Assembly (NCBI GenBank): GCA_021234155.1
Contig: JAJEKV010000005.1
Coordinates: forward strand, 19,202,089-19,266,088
From: Isoetes taiwanensis
Lineage: Eukaryota; Streptophyta; Lycopodiopsida; Isoetales; Isoetaceae
Length of the DNA stretch: 64,000 bases
Reading direction: 5' to 3'
Within the stretch, counting starts at the first letter, position 1, and every line of letters begins with the position of its first letter. Below the pieces are notes generated by a model. That model was not told where the DNA came from. It was given only the letters and a program-made list of their open reading frames with translations, and ran no database searches. The translations under genes were made by a program, and so were the position numbers. Positions 11,358 to 22,206 of this stretch are shown here, piece by piece.

Positions 11358-12745
11358 GGTGACCCCTCACAGAGTGCGCCCAGACCAATTTGGTTTGCAA
11401 ACCGATTCGACCCTGGCGCACTGTGTGAGTGGTGGACCCATGTTGACCTAGTTAGATGTATAATTTAGCTAAACTAATGGTGCAGTTCAGCTTATCTCCT
11501 TGATTCTAGCTAGTTTTGCATATTATAACACTAAGAAACCCCTTGTAAATTGAAAATTGGACCCCAAAAAGAGGTGACCCCTCACAGAGTGCGCCCAGAC
11601 CAATTTGGTTTGCAAACCAATTCGACCCTGGCGCACTGTGTGATTGGTCAAAACTTTGAACCTTCGTAACTTGAGTTATACAGCTCCAAATCTCCTGAAA
11701 TTTGTTGCGTTAGGACCATTAAAGAGTTTAGAATCCTCCTCAAAATGACCAAAATGACCATTAGAGGCTAAAAATATTATAATCCTCCTCAAAATGACCA
11801 AAATAGGTCAAACCCTAAATTCTGTCTCCCAAACTACAGTTTATTTAGAAATAGAAGCAATAGCTTTTAAGGTACAAGGCTAGAGACACAGAAGGGCAAG
11901 GAGCACGACTTTTGAAGACATTGAAGACCCAGGCGACCCAAGAGAGGAAGCACTATGGCAAACACCTCTACAAACGAAGCGTTTAGCAAGACAGGGGCAC
12001 AACCGACCTATCAACAATCTTCATCGAATGGAAGACATACGTTAATCATCTGCATGAAGAACCTTCTCGACTATCAAGAACTCGGGTGCAACATCCACGA
12101 GCTCTCAGCAGAAAGAAGATTGCTAGTTTATTGTAAATATAAATTTATGTTTTGATCATGTTAATGTGTTAAATCAGGTGTAAGTAGAATGTGTTACTAA
12201 GTTCTGCAGTTGGAATTAACAAAGTTGGAGCAAAACTCAGTGTTTTTGGCCCCACCCCTCACAGAGTGCGCCCAGGCCACTTAGGATTATATTCCTAACT
12301 GCCTCTCGCGCACAAGACTTTGTGTGAGTGGTCGAGTTAATCGATCTATGCCAAAACTTGTCCAAATGCAGAAAGTAAGCACACCATTCGACTCAGCTCA
12401 CCATAATTAGTAGGATTTGAACCCTAGTTTGTAGAAATTGCCCAAACCTAACTCACATGGAGCCCCACCCCTCGCAGAGTGCGCCCAAACCAATTCGGTT
12501 TGCAAACCGATTCGACCCTGGCGCACTGTGTGAGTGGTCGACCCCAAATCTGGGCCAAAACTTATCCAAATGAAGCAAGTAAGGGCTCAATCCGACCTAT
12601 CTCGACGAGATATGCAGGATTTCACCCTTAGTTTGCATGTTTGGCATCATCCTCGACCCAAACAGGGCCCCACCCCTCACAGAGTGCGCCCAGGCCACTT
12701 AGGATCATATTCCTAAGCGCCCTCTCAAGCCTTTGTGTGAGTGGT
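11358..12745 (+). repeat. Five dispersed hairpin repeats in the leader of element B
   Basis: A unit of about 75 bp recurs at 11358-11432, 11573-11646, 12251-12331, 12464-12537 and 12669-12745. Each has a left arm like ctcacagagtgcgcc and a right arm like ggcgcactgtgtgag, so each can form a stem of about 13-15 bp. Several also have a central palindrome, ggtttgcaaacc. Arms are kept complementary where the loop differs (12258 and 12676 have a different loop). The sequence between copies looks non-coding, with short ORFs only. Function unknown; packaging or translation signals are possibilities. Confidence 0.75.
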
Positions 12746-12919
12746 CACACCAAAATTGCCCCAATTTGTCCACACTTTCCCCAAATTAGATAGAATTTGT
12801 TGCAATAGGATCCTTAGAATGTACTCTTTAGCTTGATTAGCTTGTCTTGTGCTTAGCAATACCTTAGAATCCTAGATTTTCCTTTATCCATTTTTTTTTC
12901 TAAAATTAGGGTTTTTGCC

Positions 12920-12927
12920 TATAAGTA
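12920..12927 (+). promoter_or_regulatory. Candidate internal TATA box of element B
   Basis: The sequence tataagta is followed by a CATTTGC motif and lies 118 bp before the ATG of ORFX at 13038. Element A has tataaaaag at exactly the same 118-bp distance, also followed by CATTTGC. This conserved spacing is the evidence for a core promoter inside the elements. Confidence 0.5.
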
Positions 12928-13037
12928 GACCACAACCCTCATTTGCATCCTACACCTTTGCTCCTCGCTCCAAGCTGATTTTTTAGCTCCCAGAGGTGCT
13001 CCTTCATCTGTTTGATATCCCCAGCAGCTCTAGCATC

Positions 13038-13954
13038 ATGGCAACCATCAATGCTATTCCCTATTTTACCAGGACATCATGGCTGAGTTCCATGCAAAGA
13101 TAGGTCCTTCTCTAGTAGAACTTCCCCTTTGCATAGGATACTTTAGGACAGCCTTAAGATAGACAAATACCTAGAAAATACGGCCAGCCGCTTGCCCAAT
13201 TATATGTATATAGCTGTAGCAATTTTTCTATTCCATAGAGCCCAAACCCAGATAGGAGAGCCATCTGCCCAACCCCTAGAGCTCGAGCCTATGGCCATGG
13301 CAGCAGGTGAAGAAGAGCAGATGCTTCTCGAGTACGAGGAGGCAAAGCAGGAGGAAGATGAAGGACGTGGGTCGGGCAGAGAGGACATCAGTGACGTCGA
13401 CCCGGCACAAGAAAGGCAACAAAGCGGGCGGGAACTTCAAAGCTTTGAAGAGGGGCCGAGAACCAACTCCACCACTTAGGCTAGGCATCACAAGCTTAAC
13501 CCCGGTAATCATCCCAGGAACCGTACCTGAGCCTGCACGACATCAAGAACCCCCTCCTCCCCCAGAGTGCAGGGACAGAGGCTACAGGATAAACGAGCTC
13601 CTACATCTCCTACGTCAACAACTGGACCTCGATGACTTCATCGACCAGGAAACGCAGGAATTTCACATCAGCATAAGGGAGGCTCAGACGTACACTGGCC
13701 AGACATCGACGGACATAGAAGCCTACACCGGCATCAAAGCGGATGATGGCACAACAGGGAGTTACCCACGAGAGGAGTTCATAGCGATCCACGACACCGG
13801 ATGGAAATCGGAGGAAAACAACGAAAAGGCGCTCCTACCCAGCACCTCGACAGCAGCACCAGTCGAACATGATAGAGGCAGTATCAACGTAACATCTCCT
13901 AAGTTCATGTTCGGCGACTACAGGGAGATGATAGCATTACCGGTGGATGAATAA
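13038..13954 (+). pseudogene. ORFX of element B (extra ORF upstream of gag; broken)
   Basis: An ATG at 13038 (MATINAIPYF) opens a short frame. The homologous coding then follows at 13192-13450 (AIFLFHRAQTQIGEPSAQPL) and, after a frameshift, at about 13450-13954 (LGITSLTPVIIPG, DLDDFI, YTGQTSTDIEAY). These blocks match ORFX of element C (TALAIFLTHRAENTVGE, LGITSLAPII, DLDDFI, HTGESTSDIQAY) and of element A. It stops at 13954, before the conserved C-terminal RYYLP...RGEE...LIALSGFG region seen in A and C. The acidic middle (QEEDEGRG) is also shared. No known domain is recognised. Confidence 0.7.
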
Positions 13955-16900
13955 CCCGGAAGACATAGGGCTGCAATCAGAACCAGAGAGGAGGCGGGGG
14001 AGGCAGAGCACGACAAATGACGAAGGAGCCGACCTAGCCAACAACCACAGACCACTCAAACGCAACTCAAAAGAGTGATGGCATGTGCAATGGAGATGAC
14101 AACAATTCCAGGCATAGGGGAAGCATCTCACAACAAAGATTCAAAGACATGCAACAATGCCCGACTGCAACAACCAAGTGATCGTACTCAAGCGATCAAT
14201 GCTACGCATCTCCAAACGACACTCCACATGACAGGTAAACACATTAAGGAGGAGCATTTTCAACTCAAGGGTTCACATCGAGCAACGTTCTGCGCGACTT
14301 GGGATAACGACCTCAAATCACACACGAAGGTCAACTACGATCGCAACACCTCAAGGAACCCGAGTCAAGTAGAACAAGGAAGATGCAAAAAACCAGAAGA
14401 ATCAAGCGTGATTGGAGGAGGGAAAATCCTAAAGAAGTATACACAATTAAGCATATGCTCTTCTATAAATTAGAAAAGTGGATGAATTAAAATCCCAGTA
14501 TAATTATATATATATGTCTATCATAAATATCGGGAGCTAACACATAGTACAAAATTAGGATCATGTTTTAGGGTTTAGTGTTTGCATCAAGAAACTTCAT
14601 CGCTTCGACTGTCAAAGGATGAAGTAAAGAACCACACGTATAGCCAAGAGCAAGTGCTCAAATGGAAGAGCAAATATAGGAGAGAGACGACCAGAGCTCA
14701 AGCCAAGCTTCAGCTCCAGACACTTCGAGAAGCGGCCTCAAGTAGAAGATCGCTCGTCCAGCACAATGTCAAGATGAGAGATAACGCCAGTCATGTCAAG
14801 ATCTCTAGCGCCGCACCATCTAGGTTTTGCACGACGACATCTTCGGGATGCAACTATATAAATAGGAGGATATAGATCTTCAACACCAGCGCACTAGGAG
14901 GAACATCGACAACAACGCCATGGAGTACGTGTGCACCTCGAGGGGAGACACCAAGGGAGCCTAATAGCTTTAATAGTATTTGTAATCATAATAGTGTAAG
15001 CTATATGACTTGCATGCATATTTCCCTTTGTTATTTCCTCTCTCTCTCAGTATAACAGATCAAAGAAAAGAGATGGGACAATTGGAAGGCGTGAAGCGAA
15101 AGCAACATCCTCAACACTTGTCCGTCAACACGCTCATGGGACTCGAAGGATGGAGTTGGCACAATAAGATCGGATCTAGAGGCATCTTTTAGCCGCCAAG
15201 ATGTTTCTCAACGAAACCACCTTGGGCTTTTGGGAAGTAACATAGAAGATTTCAAGTGGTCAACTACGCCATCAAAACCACCAACAATGGGAAGCCTCTA
15301 CATCGAGGAAAGTTGGCCTCTACATCGAGGAGGAGCCGGAGTCTCGAGAACTTCGAAGAACGTTACCCTCAAGAAGGCGTGAGTGGATGAGCTGCGAGCA
15401 AGATTGAGGCTTATGGATGACGACATCCATAATGGGAGTGGAAGGCATTTCTAGATTTTTCTCATGAAGGGATTGCCCCAAGTTGAGCTAAGCGTCAACG
15501 ATTGGGAAGGAAATACATAGGAGTAACTAAAATTATACATGATTGTTACCGGACATCCAACATATTGAAACCACTTCGTGATGATCACCTCGCTAAGAAG
15601 GAATCATTACTAGGATAATTGTTGACCATGTATAAAGCTAGTACCTCCAAGGAATAATCCAATCGAATGAAAAGAAGTAATCTAACAAGTCCGGCCAACT
15701 TGTTATGATGACATCAATTCAATTGATAGGAATATTCCAAGAGAGTAAATAACTAAGAAAAGGGGGATATTTAGAATATAAAATTAAATAGCACATGAAA
15801 GGCACATCGAGAAATAAGAAACATATTAATCACATAGTCTCTTGAGGCAAAAAGAATTGTCATGATAATAAAACCTTGCAATTTAGAATTGTTCTAAATA
15901 ATTCAATAATTCATCGCTTAGGATGGCTGCATCCATCATAGATGATTAAATATGTTAGCTAAGGCTAGTAAATTAATGTGTTAGGTAAGAAGCATATAAC
16001 CTCTTAAGGTAAATAGAATAGCTAAGATGTTATGACAACATCAATTAAGGGGATAGGATACATTGAGGTGTAGGACCACTTTCTTACATTATGATGCTTA
16101 TTGTGACCCTTGCTTAGATCCTGGAAGTAGCTCTTCCTCACTGCCTGGTCTACAGCTTGATGGCAGATGCTTGCCTACTAACGTTGCACCAATTTGTCCA
16201 TCAAGAATGGAACTTCTGAAAGCTGAATGCGCGAGAAGTACATACATATAGATTGGCTCCAAACTCATGCCTTGTATTTTTTAAAATCCCTGAAATCATT
16301 TGAATTTAGTTATGGCCTTCCTGCAAACCTATCTCCAAGCAAGTGATATGTTCTGGGATCAACTACCAACCTCTAGAATTTAAAACGACTATTTCTATAC
16401 CAAGTCTCATGTCTCAAGCACTCTCTTGAGCTAGCTTTGTCATACGTACCAATTAAACTCCATCTTTTGTTTGATCTCGGCATGTATTTGCCTTCCTCTT
16501 TGCATATCTTTGAGCGTAATAGGAGTACCTTGTGCAAGACCAAACCTGCTTCCATTTACAACATTACATTCCTGCTAGCTTATATATTGATCTTTCTGCA
16601 TAATTCTATTTTAAAGAGCTGGATTCTGTTTAATGCGTTGAGATGTTCTAAGTTGCAAAAGTGAATAATCAGTGCCGATGTCCTAAGTTGCAGAAGGAGA
16701 TTCTATATTTTGATTTAACTGCCTTTGTAAACAGTGTGGGTATAATCCAATGTTCATGTTTCTAGTAATGCTGTAATGTTTCATCATGACAGTCATGGTT
16801 GCAACTAACATGTTTGGAGTGTTAAAGTCACAGTAGAGGACTCAGTAGAGGAGTTCTACTATTATTGTTGATGACCGACCACCTTTGGAAAAGTACCGTA

Positions 16901-18347
16901 TCTTTTTAGGAGCCTTGATTTTGATGGCTGGGCATTCTTTCTTGTCATCTGAATAAGCAGTAGAGTGCTTCATTCTTTGCTTGCTTCTTGAACATTATCA
17001 ATGGGATGTTCAATGTTTCATTTCTGAGTCTGTTACTAGATTTTATCTCCAATGTTCTGTTCTAATTCTTTAATTTATTAGAAGGTATTTGTGAATGAAT
17101 GTTGTCTTAAACTAATAAGCATGTCTTTGCCCCAGTTTCTGGCTTCTTCAAACAGTAGTTTCACCCATTTTTAAATTAACATTTGGTCTTAACATTTGGA
17201 GTTCAGTTTTGTCACCCATTTTCAAATTAACATTTGGACTTTTTATTTGGGCTTCAGTTTTGTTGAATTTGTCTATTCTTAGGCCTCTTTCTTAAGATCT
17301 CCACTTCCCTTTTCTGCGACTTAATTCTGAACTCCTATATGTTCACCCAAAATTTTCTCTATATGAGCTTTTCTATTGCTTTTTAATCTCTGTATTAGCA
17401 ATTTGATCGGCAAGGAGCACCGCACAGGGCTGCGCAAATTCGTGTCTCGTAGTTATATTTTTCGGTTGCTGTTGTTTTTATTGGTGTTCATTTTCCTCTG
17501 TGTTATCTCTGAGTTGTAATCAAATGCCAGTTTCTTCTGACCAGCCAGTCCTTCGAGGTTTGATAACGTAAGCTGTAATGTAAGTTGATTTTATACAACC
17601 AAGGAACCTTATAAATATTTTTTAAGGTCTTGCTATGAGATGGAGTGGTTATAATATTTTTTAAGGTCTTGCTATGAGATGGAGTGGTTATATTTGTTGT
17701 AGGTGTCTGCCTGCGTCTGGATATTATTTGATGTTTGACAAGGTTTTTCAAATGACTTGAGTATACTGGATATTGGTTAATGGCCTTGCTTCTAGGCACC
17801 ACATACTTCAACTTTTCTTGAATATTGTTAAGTTGCTAACCTTGGTTTTGTAAGTCAGTTGGTATATGGTTGGCATAAATATTCCCATTTTTGCTCAGTT
17901 TCCATTTAATTTCCATTTGCCTCTATGCCTCCTCATACACAATATGCCACATACTCTGTTCTAGACTAATCTTGCATGCATGGAGCCCTAAGGTAGAGCT
18001 TATGTTTCCTATTCAAGGTGGGTATTTGGTCGAGTACCAAGCCTCTTAAAACAAACTTTATTTATATTGTTATATTGAGATACATTCATTGTTTCCCTAA
18101 TACTTCCCTTTCATTATCCTTTGCCACCTACATGTTCATGTTTAGAAGGTTTTTCTCTTCTCGGATTTTGGAACTAGAAAGCGTGTGGCCTTCTAAGGTA
18201 GGTTATGTAATTTCTAGTCCTTGACTTTTGGCCTTTCAGATTTCATGTGGACACTTCTAATTTCCTCTCTCCCGAAGGGATTACGTTACTTTCCCTCTGC
18301 CTCTGTTTCAGCATTCTTGTCCATGTCTATCCGTAGTAGTTCTAGAA
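13955..18347. other. Non-coding, AT-rich interior of B (unassigned; partly inverted Helentron-like DNA)
   Basis: No convincing gene is visible in 4.4 kb. Short ORFs (for example 14075-14473 and 14582-14875) match nothing I recognise. A TATA-like ctatataaatagg at 14853-14866 and a CT-rich run near 15040 suggest an old promoter or LTR, but no partner was found. From 18347 leftward on the minus strand the sequence begins with a Helentron-like 5' terminus (see 18348-19457), so an unknown part of this stretch is the inverted left portion of that second element. No gag, RT or RNase H of element B survives here. Confidence 0.5.
17614..17691. repeat. 39-bp tandem duplication
   Basis: Two consecutive near-identical 39-bp units start aatattttttaaggtcttgc at 17614 and 17653. 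No coding value is visible. Confidence 0.85.
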
Positions 18348-18579
18348 ATGGTGTTTTCCTTTGTTTCGCCGAATAGAAGGAAAACAAAGTTCTAGAACTA
18401 CGGAGGTAGTTAGCAATTTGTTATTTTGTCCTTTTCCCTTCTAGCTTCCTATTTAGATTCCTTCTCATCCCTTTCTCCCTTATCAGCTCTCGTTGCATCT
18501 CCCTTCTTCTTCCTAGTGTTGGGCCGCACCCCCCCACCCTTCTCCTAAATGTGGACCTTATTTAGTAACTATCATCTTT

Positions 18580-19045
18580 TTGGAGGCCTAGGGCCTGGTT
18601 GAGGCCTTTATGCCTAGTTGAAGCCCTCGCGCCTGGTTGGAGGCAAGGGGGTTTCACTTTTGGGTGCCATACAATGTGCCTGAGTGACTTGTAGGGGGGT
18701 TTTTTGGACCCATTTCCACACGTATACGGCGGAGTTAGGGGGGTTTTTGACCACTACTTGGAGTAAGTTTTGTATGGAAGGGGTCAAATTTGCCTTTCAA
18801 AAAACCATATACAGGGGTGTTTTTGGTCACCCTCTGCACGCACATGGCATACCCCCTTTTGTATAAGTGCATCCCCCGGGGTTGGAGGCCGGGGTGCCTG
18901 GTTGGAGGCCGGCATGTTTGGTTGAGGCCCTAGTGCCTGGTTGGAGGCAGGTGTGCCTGGATAGCTCTAGTGTCTGTTTGGAGGCCGGCGTGCCTGGTTG
19001 AGGCCCTAGTGCCTGGTTGGAGGCCGGCGTGCCTGGATAGCTCTA
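18580..19045 (+). repeat. GC-rich minisatellite (gcctggttggaggc family)
   Basis: Imperfect tandem units built from gcctggttggaggccgg and gcctggttgaggccctagt fill this stretch, densest from 18870 to 19045. It lies inside the short Helentron-like element. The variation between copies suggests slippage growth. Confidence 0.8.
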
Positions 19046-19303
19046 GTGGCTTTTGGTTCACTTTTTTTGTGTATGCAGGGAAGCGGTTTGGTGAGCGCAA
19101 TTTTCCTGTACTTTGGCATTTTGGACGAAGGTTTGGATTCTACGCCCAAGGTGAAGATAAAAAGAGAAGGCCGTTCAAACATGAGTCAGCTACAACTTCT
19201 TTCCTATAATGTATTTTCCACTCAACAAGGCTAGTCAGCATGAGGGTAAAGATTCTACTAGGATTTATGACTCTAGCATAGGTTAGTGATCCTATTATTG
19301 CCA

Positions 19304-19344
19304 GGGTTTTTCCTCGAAAACCCGAAAGGGCGAGGTTTTTTAAT
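19304..19344 (+). other. Hairpin identical in type to the LINE 3' hairpin
   Basis: The arms gggtttttcctcgaaaaccc and gaaagggcgaggttttttaa form a stem-loop. It matches the LINE 3' UTR hairpin at 9101 and, in antisense, 27770-27804. It lies about 115-150 bp inside the 5' end of the short family-2 Helentron-like element, and the 27770 copy lies about 215 bp inside the short family-1 element, in the same orientation relative to each element. Confidence 0.7.
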
Positions 19345-19457
19345 CCCGGCCATAATATTTTCACTAACTTGCTATCGAATGTATCTGTTTTGGTCATAAG
19401 GAGATGCCGAGCATTCATCAGCATTCTTGTCCATGTCTATCCGTAGTAGTTCTAGAA

Positions 19458-19880
19458 CTTATAGGATCTGACAAGAAGAACCTCTGGAACAATCTCAAGG
19501 TGATCGCCCATTGTTTCCAGTAACTTTGGTCTCTCCAGTACTTCCTCTGGATTAGGAATGTGTTTCTTTAGGAGACTTACCTGGAAAACACTATGGATCT
19601 TTAAGTGTGCTGCCAGGTCCAACTTATAGGATTGCTTACCTACTCTTTTGGTTATCCTGAATTGTCCAGCCCACCTTGGAGCAAGCTTCTTGCAATTGTC
19701 GATGCAGAGCTTCAGCTGATGCTGTAATCGCCGATGCAGAGCTTCAGCCTAACCGCCGATGCAGAGCTTCATCTATGCAATTGTCGATGCAGAGCTTGTC
19801 GCTATGCTCTTCTGTCGGCCTCTTGCTGCTAGAGGATATCTTTGTACTTCCTCCACCAACTGTTGCATGTCGGCTAGCAT
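19458..19880 (-). pseudogene. Inverted integrase C-terminal fragment of element B with internal minisatellite
   Basis: Read on the minus strand this matches the integrase tail of element C (57900-58320): the LAPRWAGQF-like stretch, the KLDLAAHLKIH-like stretch and the EIVPEVLL end just before the chromodomain. It stops at 19458 with ...RSYK. The remaining chromodomain (KTRRSQ...) is on the opposite strand at 43671. The two halves fit exactly at tataag/aagaca, so this piece has been inverted relative to the rest of B. Between 19697 and 19800 it contains four or five copies of a cgatgcagagcttcagc minisatellite that element C lacks. It is non-functional. Confidence 0.75.
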
Positions 19881-19998
19881 CCGTTAACGTCTTAAATAAA
19901 CATTACAGTCTTGGACCCCTGCATGATCCTGCTGGACTTCCCTAATGCATGCAATTATATTAATTACCTTACTGTAATATTCTTATATTAGCATTATA

Positions 19999-21630
19999 TG
20001 TGACGGTCCAGGGGAATATACGCCATAAATACGTATATTCCTGGATCCGTCACTATACAAATCTATCTTCATAGCCTTGTATACCATAGATTGTGGCACT
20101 AGGGGGCATGGCCAAGTTATTCACATAACTTAGCCAACCATAGGTTAAGACCATTTTCCACGTGGCCTTAACCTATTGGGCACCCGCCACACGAGACTCA
20201 CCCGATTGGTGCCATGTGGCATCCTAGGTGGACCTAACTTATATTAGTGGGAACCCTAACCCTAGGCCTCTTTCCAGCCCTAGCTCCCAGAGACTCATTG
20301 ACCTGCTCGAAACTCCGTTTCGAACATCGTTTGCTGTGGCATAGACTGGTGCAGCAGCCCCCTGAGGGTAGACTCGTTCTTGGAGCAAGAGCAGCATCAC
20401 GTGAGTCGAAGACCATGGAAGCACACGGATCTGGAGGGAGAGCATCAGGAGCAGGTATATAGGGTAGTAGTTGTGATAGCTCATCTGGAATTAGCATCCC
20501 AGATGTGCTAGTATCTTGTATCTAGAGTAGAGCCACCCTAGAACCCGTATTTAACATCTTGAACCCTAATCAATGAACCCTAACCATTAGTTAGATCGTA
20601 TGATTAGGTTAAGATGTTCTTCTTCTGATTATTCTCATGATATGATGATTATGCGATGATGGTTGATCATGTTTGCTCCTCTTGTATTGGGAAGGGGGGT
20701 AGAGACCTAGAGCCATATGTAGTATGCTCCTAGAGTAGATCCCTTAGTTCCTATTAGATGCGGCCTATGCATAGGAGCCCACCCGGCTATTGAGGCTATG
20801 ACGTGACTCAGCACCACATAACGGGGCTAGAGGGAATGTGGAGGGAGGATCCCTGCCGAGTGGGGGCTTCAGGGGATCCCATAGTGGGCTAGGCTTCTTC
20901 GTGTGGGCCGAGCATGGGTCCGACACCTCCTGGGGCAATGGTGTTGCCCTGCCTCTCGAGAGCTGCAAGTGTTGGCTTGGCTCTCGTTTTGGGGGGTTAA
21001 GTTGGGTACGAATCGTGTGTCGCCACAATTCTCTAGCCGCCCACGGAACCTCTAGATCCTGGGAAGGGGAGATGCAACCCTTCCTGCCTCGTCGGACCAG
21101 GGAGATGCAACCTGGAGTAGTCCCGATGGGTGATGCCATGGGATTGCGTATCCGGAAGGCTAGAGTCCTGTCAGAGCCTGATTTAGCTTATCTGCAAAGT
21201 ATGCACAGGAGGGGCGGATGGAGTGGTCAACCCTAGCCATTGTTTTATGCCAGCCCTCGCCATTGCCATGACTCGGTCTGCTCTATCTTGAGGCCTAGCT
21301 GGTCAGTCATCCTCCTTACGAGTCCGAGCCTGGGTAGGAGCTCCCATGTTTTACGGTTTATGCATATCATCTTTACATTGATATATGTGTGATGCACTAC
21401 CCTTCGAGGTAGCACTTATATGTTTGATGCTAGTTTTGACGTGTTATCGCTTCCGCTGTTATAGGAGCCCATAGGGGAAGGGCGCGCAAGACACCTTCGT
21501 ACCCCCTCCCCGCATTAGGATCACCCCAGAGTGCGGGGTAGACGAAGGGCCTGTGCAGTTGTTGAGCCGGACGGGGGATTTCCTGCCGAGTGTACGGCTG
21601 GGCGCCGTATGTTTAGCAGGGAGCGTCACA
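19999..21630 (+). mobile_element. 5' LTR of element A
   Basis: This 1632-bp repeat pairs with 38050-39684. Compared with the 3' LTR it lacks an 11-bp segment near 20903 (present at about 38949) and carries about 9-10 extra bp near 21508. It contains the shared LTR block cttgtattgggaaggggggt at 20681-20712. The first 60 bp hold an inverted repeat, ggaatatacg...cgtatattcc. Confidence 0.95.
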
Positions 21631-21631
21631 A

Positions 21632-21643
21632 TGGTATCAGAGC
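21632..21643 (+). promoter_or_regulatory. Primer-binding site of element A (tRNA-iMet)
   Basis: The 12 nt tggtatcagagc lie 1 nt after the LTR end and match the complement of the initiator methionine tRNA 3' end, as in element B. Confidence 0.95.
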
Positions 21644-22206
21644 AATGTTCTTGGTTGACCAGGAACTAGCACTGACCATAACCATGAAAGTAGTCTAACA
21701 GGCCTATAGGGGTGTGAAATGAAAATTTCCACCATCGAACCCCGAAAATAAGGGAAAAATTTTTCTCTTAGGTAGTGGGTCCGGAATAAGGTTAAGTGTT
21801 AGACGAAGGAATGAGTGAGTCCAATTCATCTTCTAGTAAATTTGGAGTGAAAATTATGCATCTGCATCAGATTTCACCTAAAACGGGTCGAAGAATCATG
21901 CCAATCGGAGACCCGAGTGAAAAATGGCGCAAATCCATAATTAGCACTTCAAGCCATTAGAAAATTCGAAAAATTTAAGGTATAATACGAATTAATACAG
22001 GGTTAATACATACATTAATAACTAAATAATTATTAAATGTGGTGTAATGAATAAGGGAGGCTAATAAATAGGGGTAATTATGGTGGGAGAATATTCCTAG
22101 GGACCCTCCTTTTTAAATATCTGACACCTCAATCTCTCTCTCTAACTTTTCCCCCTCACCTCTCTCTTGCTCAGCCTTACGTCATCCATTCCTTGAACCG
22201 TAAGAT

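Larger units (their letters stand above)
18348..19457 (-). mobile_element. Helentron/Helitron2-like non-autonomous element, family 2, short copy
   Basis: Read on the minus strand, the 1110-bp unit begins ttctagaactactacgg at 19457. It ends at 18348 with an inverted copy of that terminus (gtagttctagaac), then a hairpin with arms gttttcctt and aaggaaaac, then accat. An inverted repeat that sits inside the 3' end next to a subterminal hairpin, without target duplication, matches the asymmetric-TIR structure described for Helentrons and Helitron2. It joins integrase sequence at 19458. At 18347 a second identical 5' terminus begins immediately, so two copies were in tandem. It encodes no Rep or helicase. 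Confidence 0.6.

Noticed and set aside
14582-15192. A separate LTR in the interior of B (TATA-like box, CT-rich run)
   Set aside because: No paired copy, target duplication, primer site or polypurine tract could be found.
20234-20497. ORFs inside the LTRs of A (20234-20497, 38285-38548 and others)
   Set aside because: They recur only because the LTRs are repeated, have no recognisable motif, and overlap on both strands.
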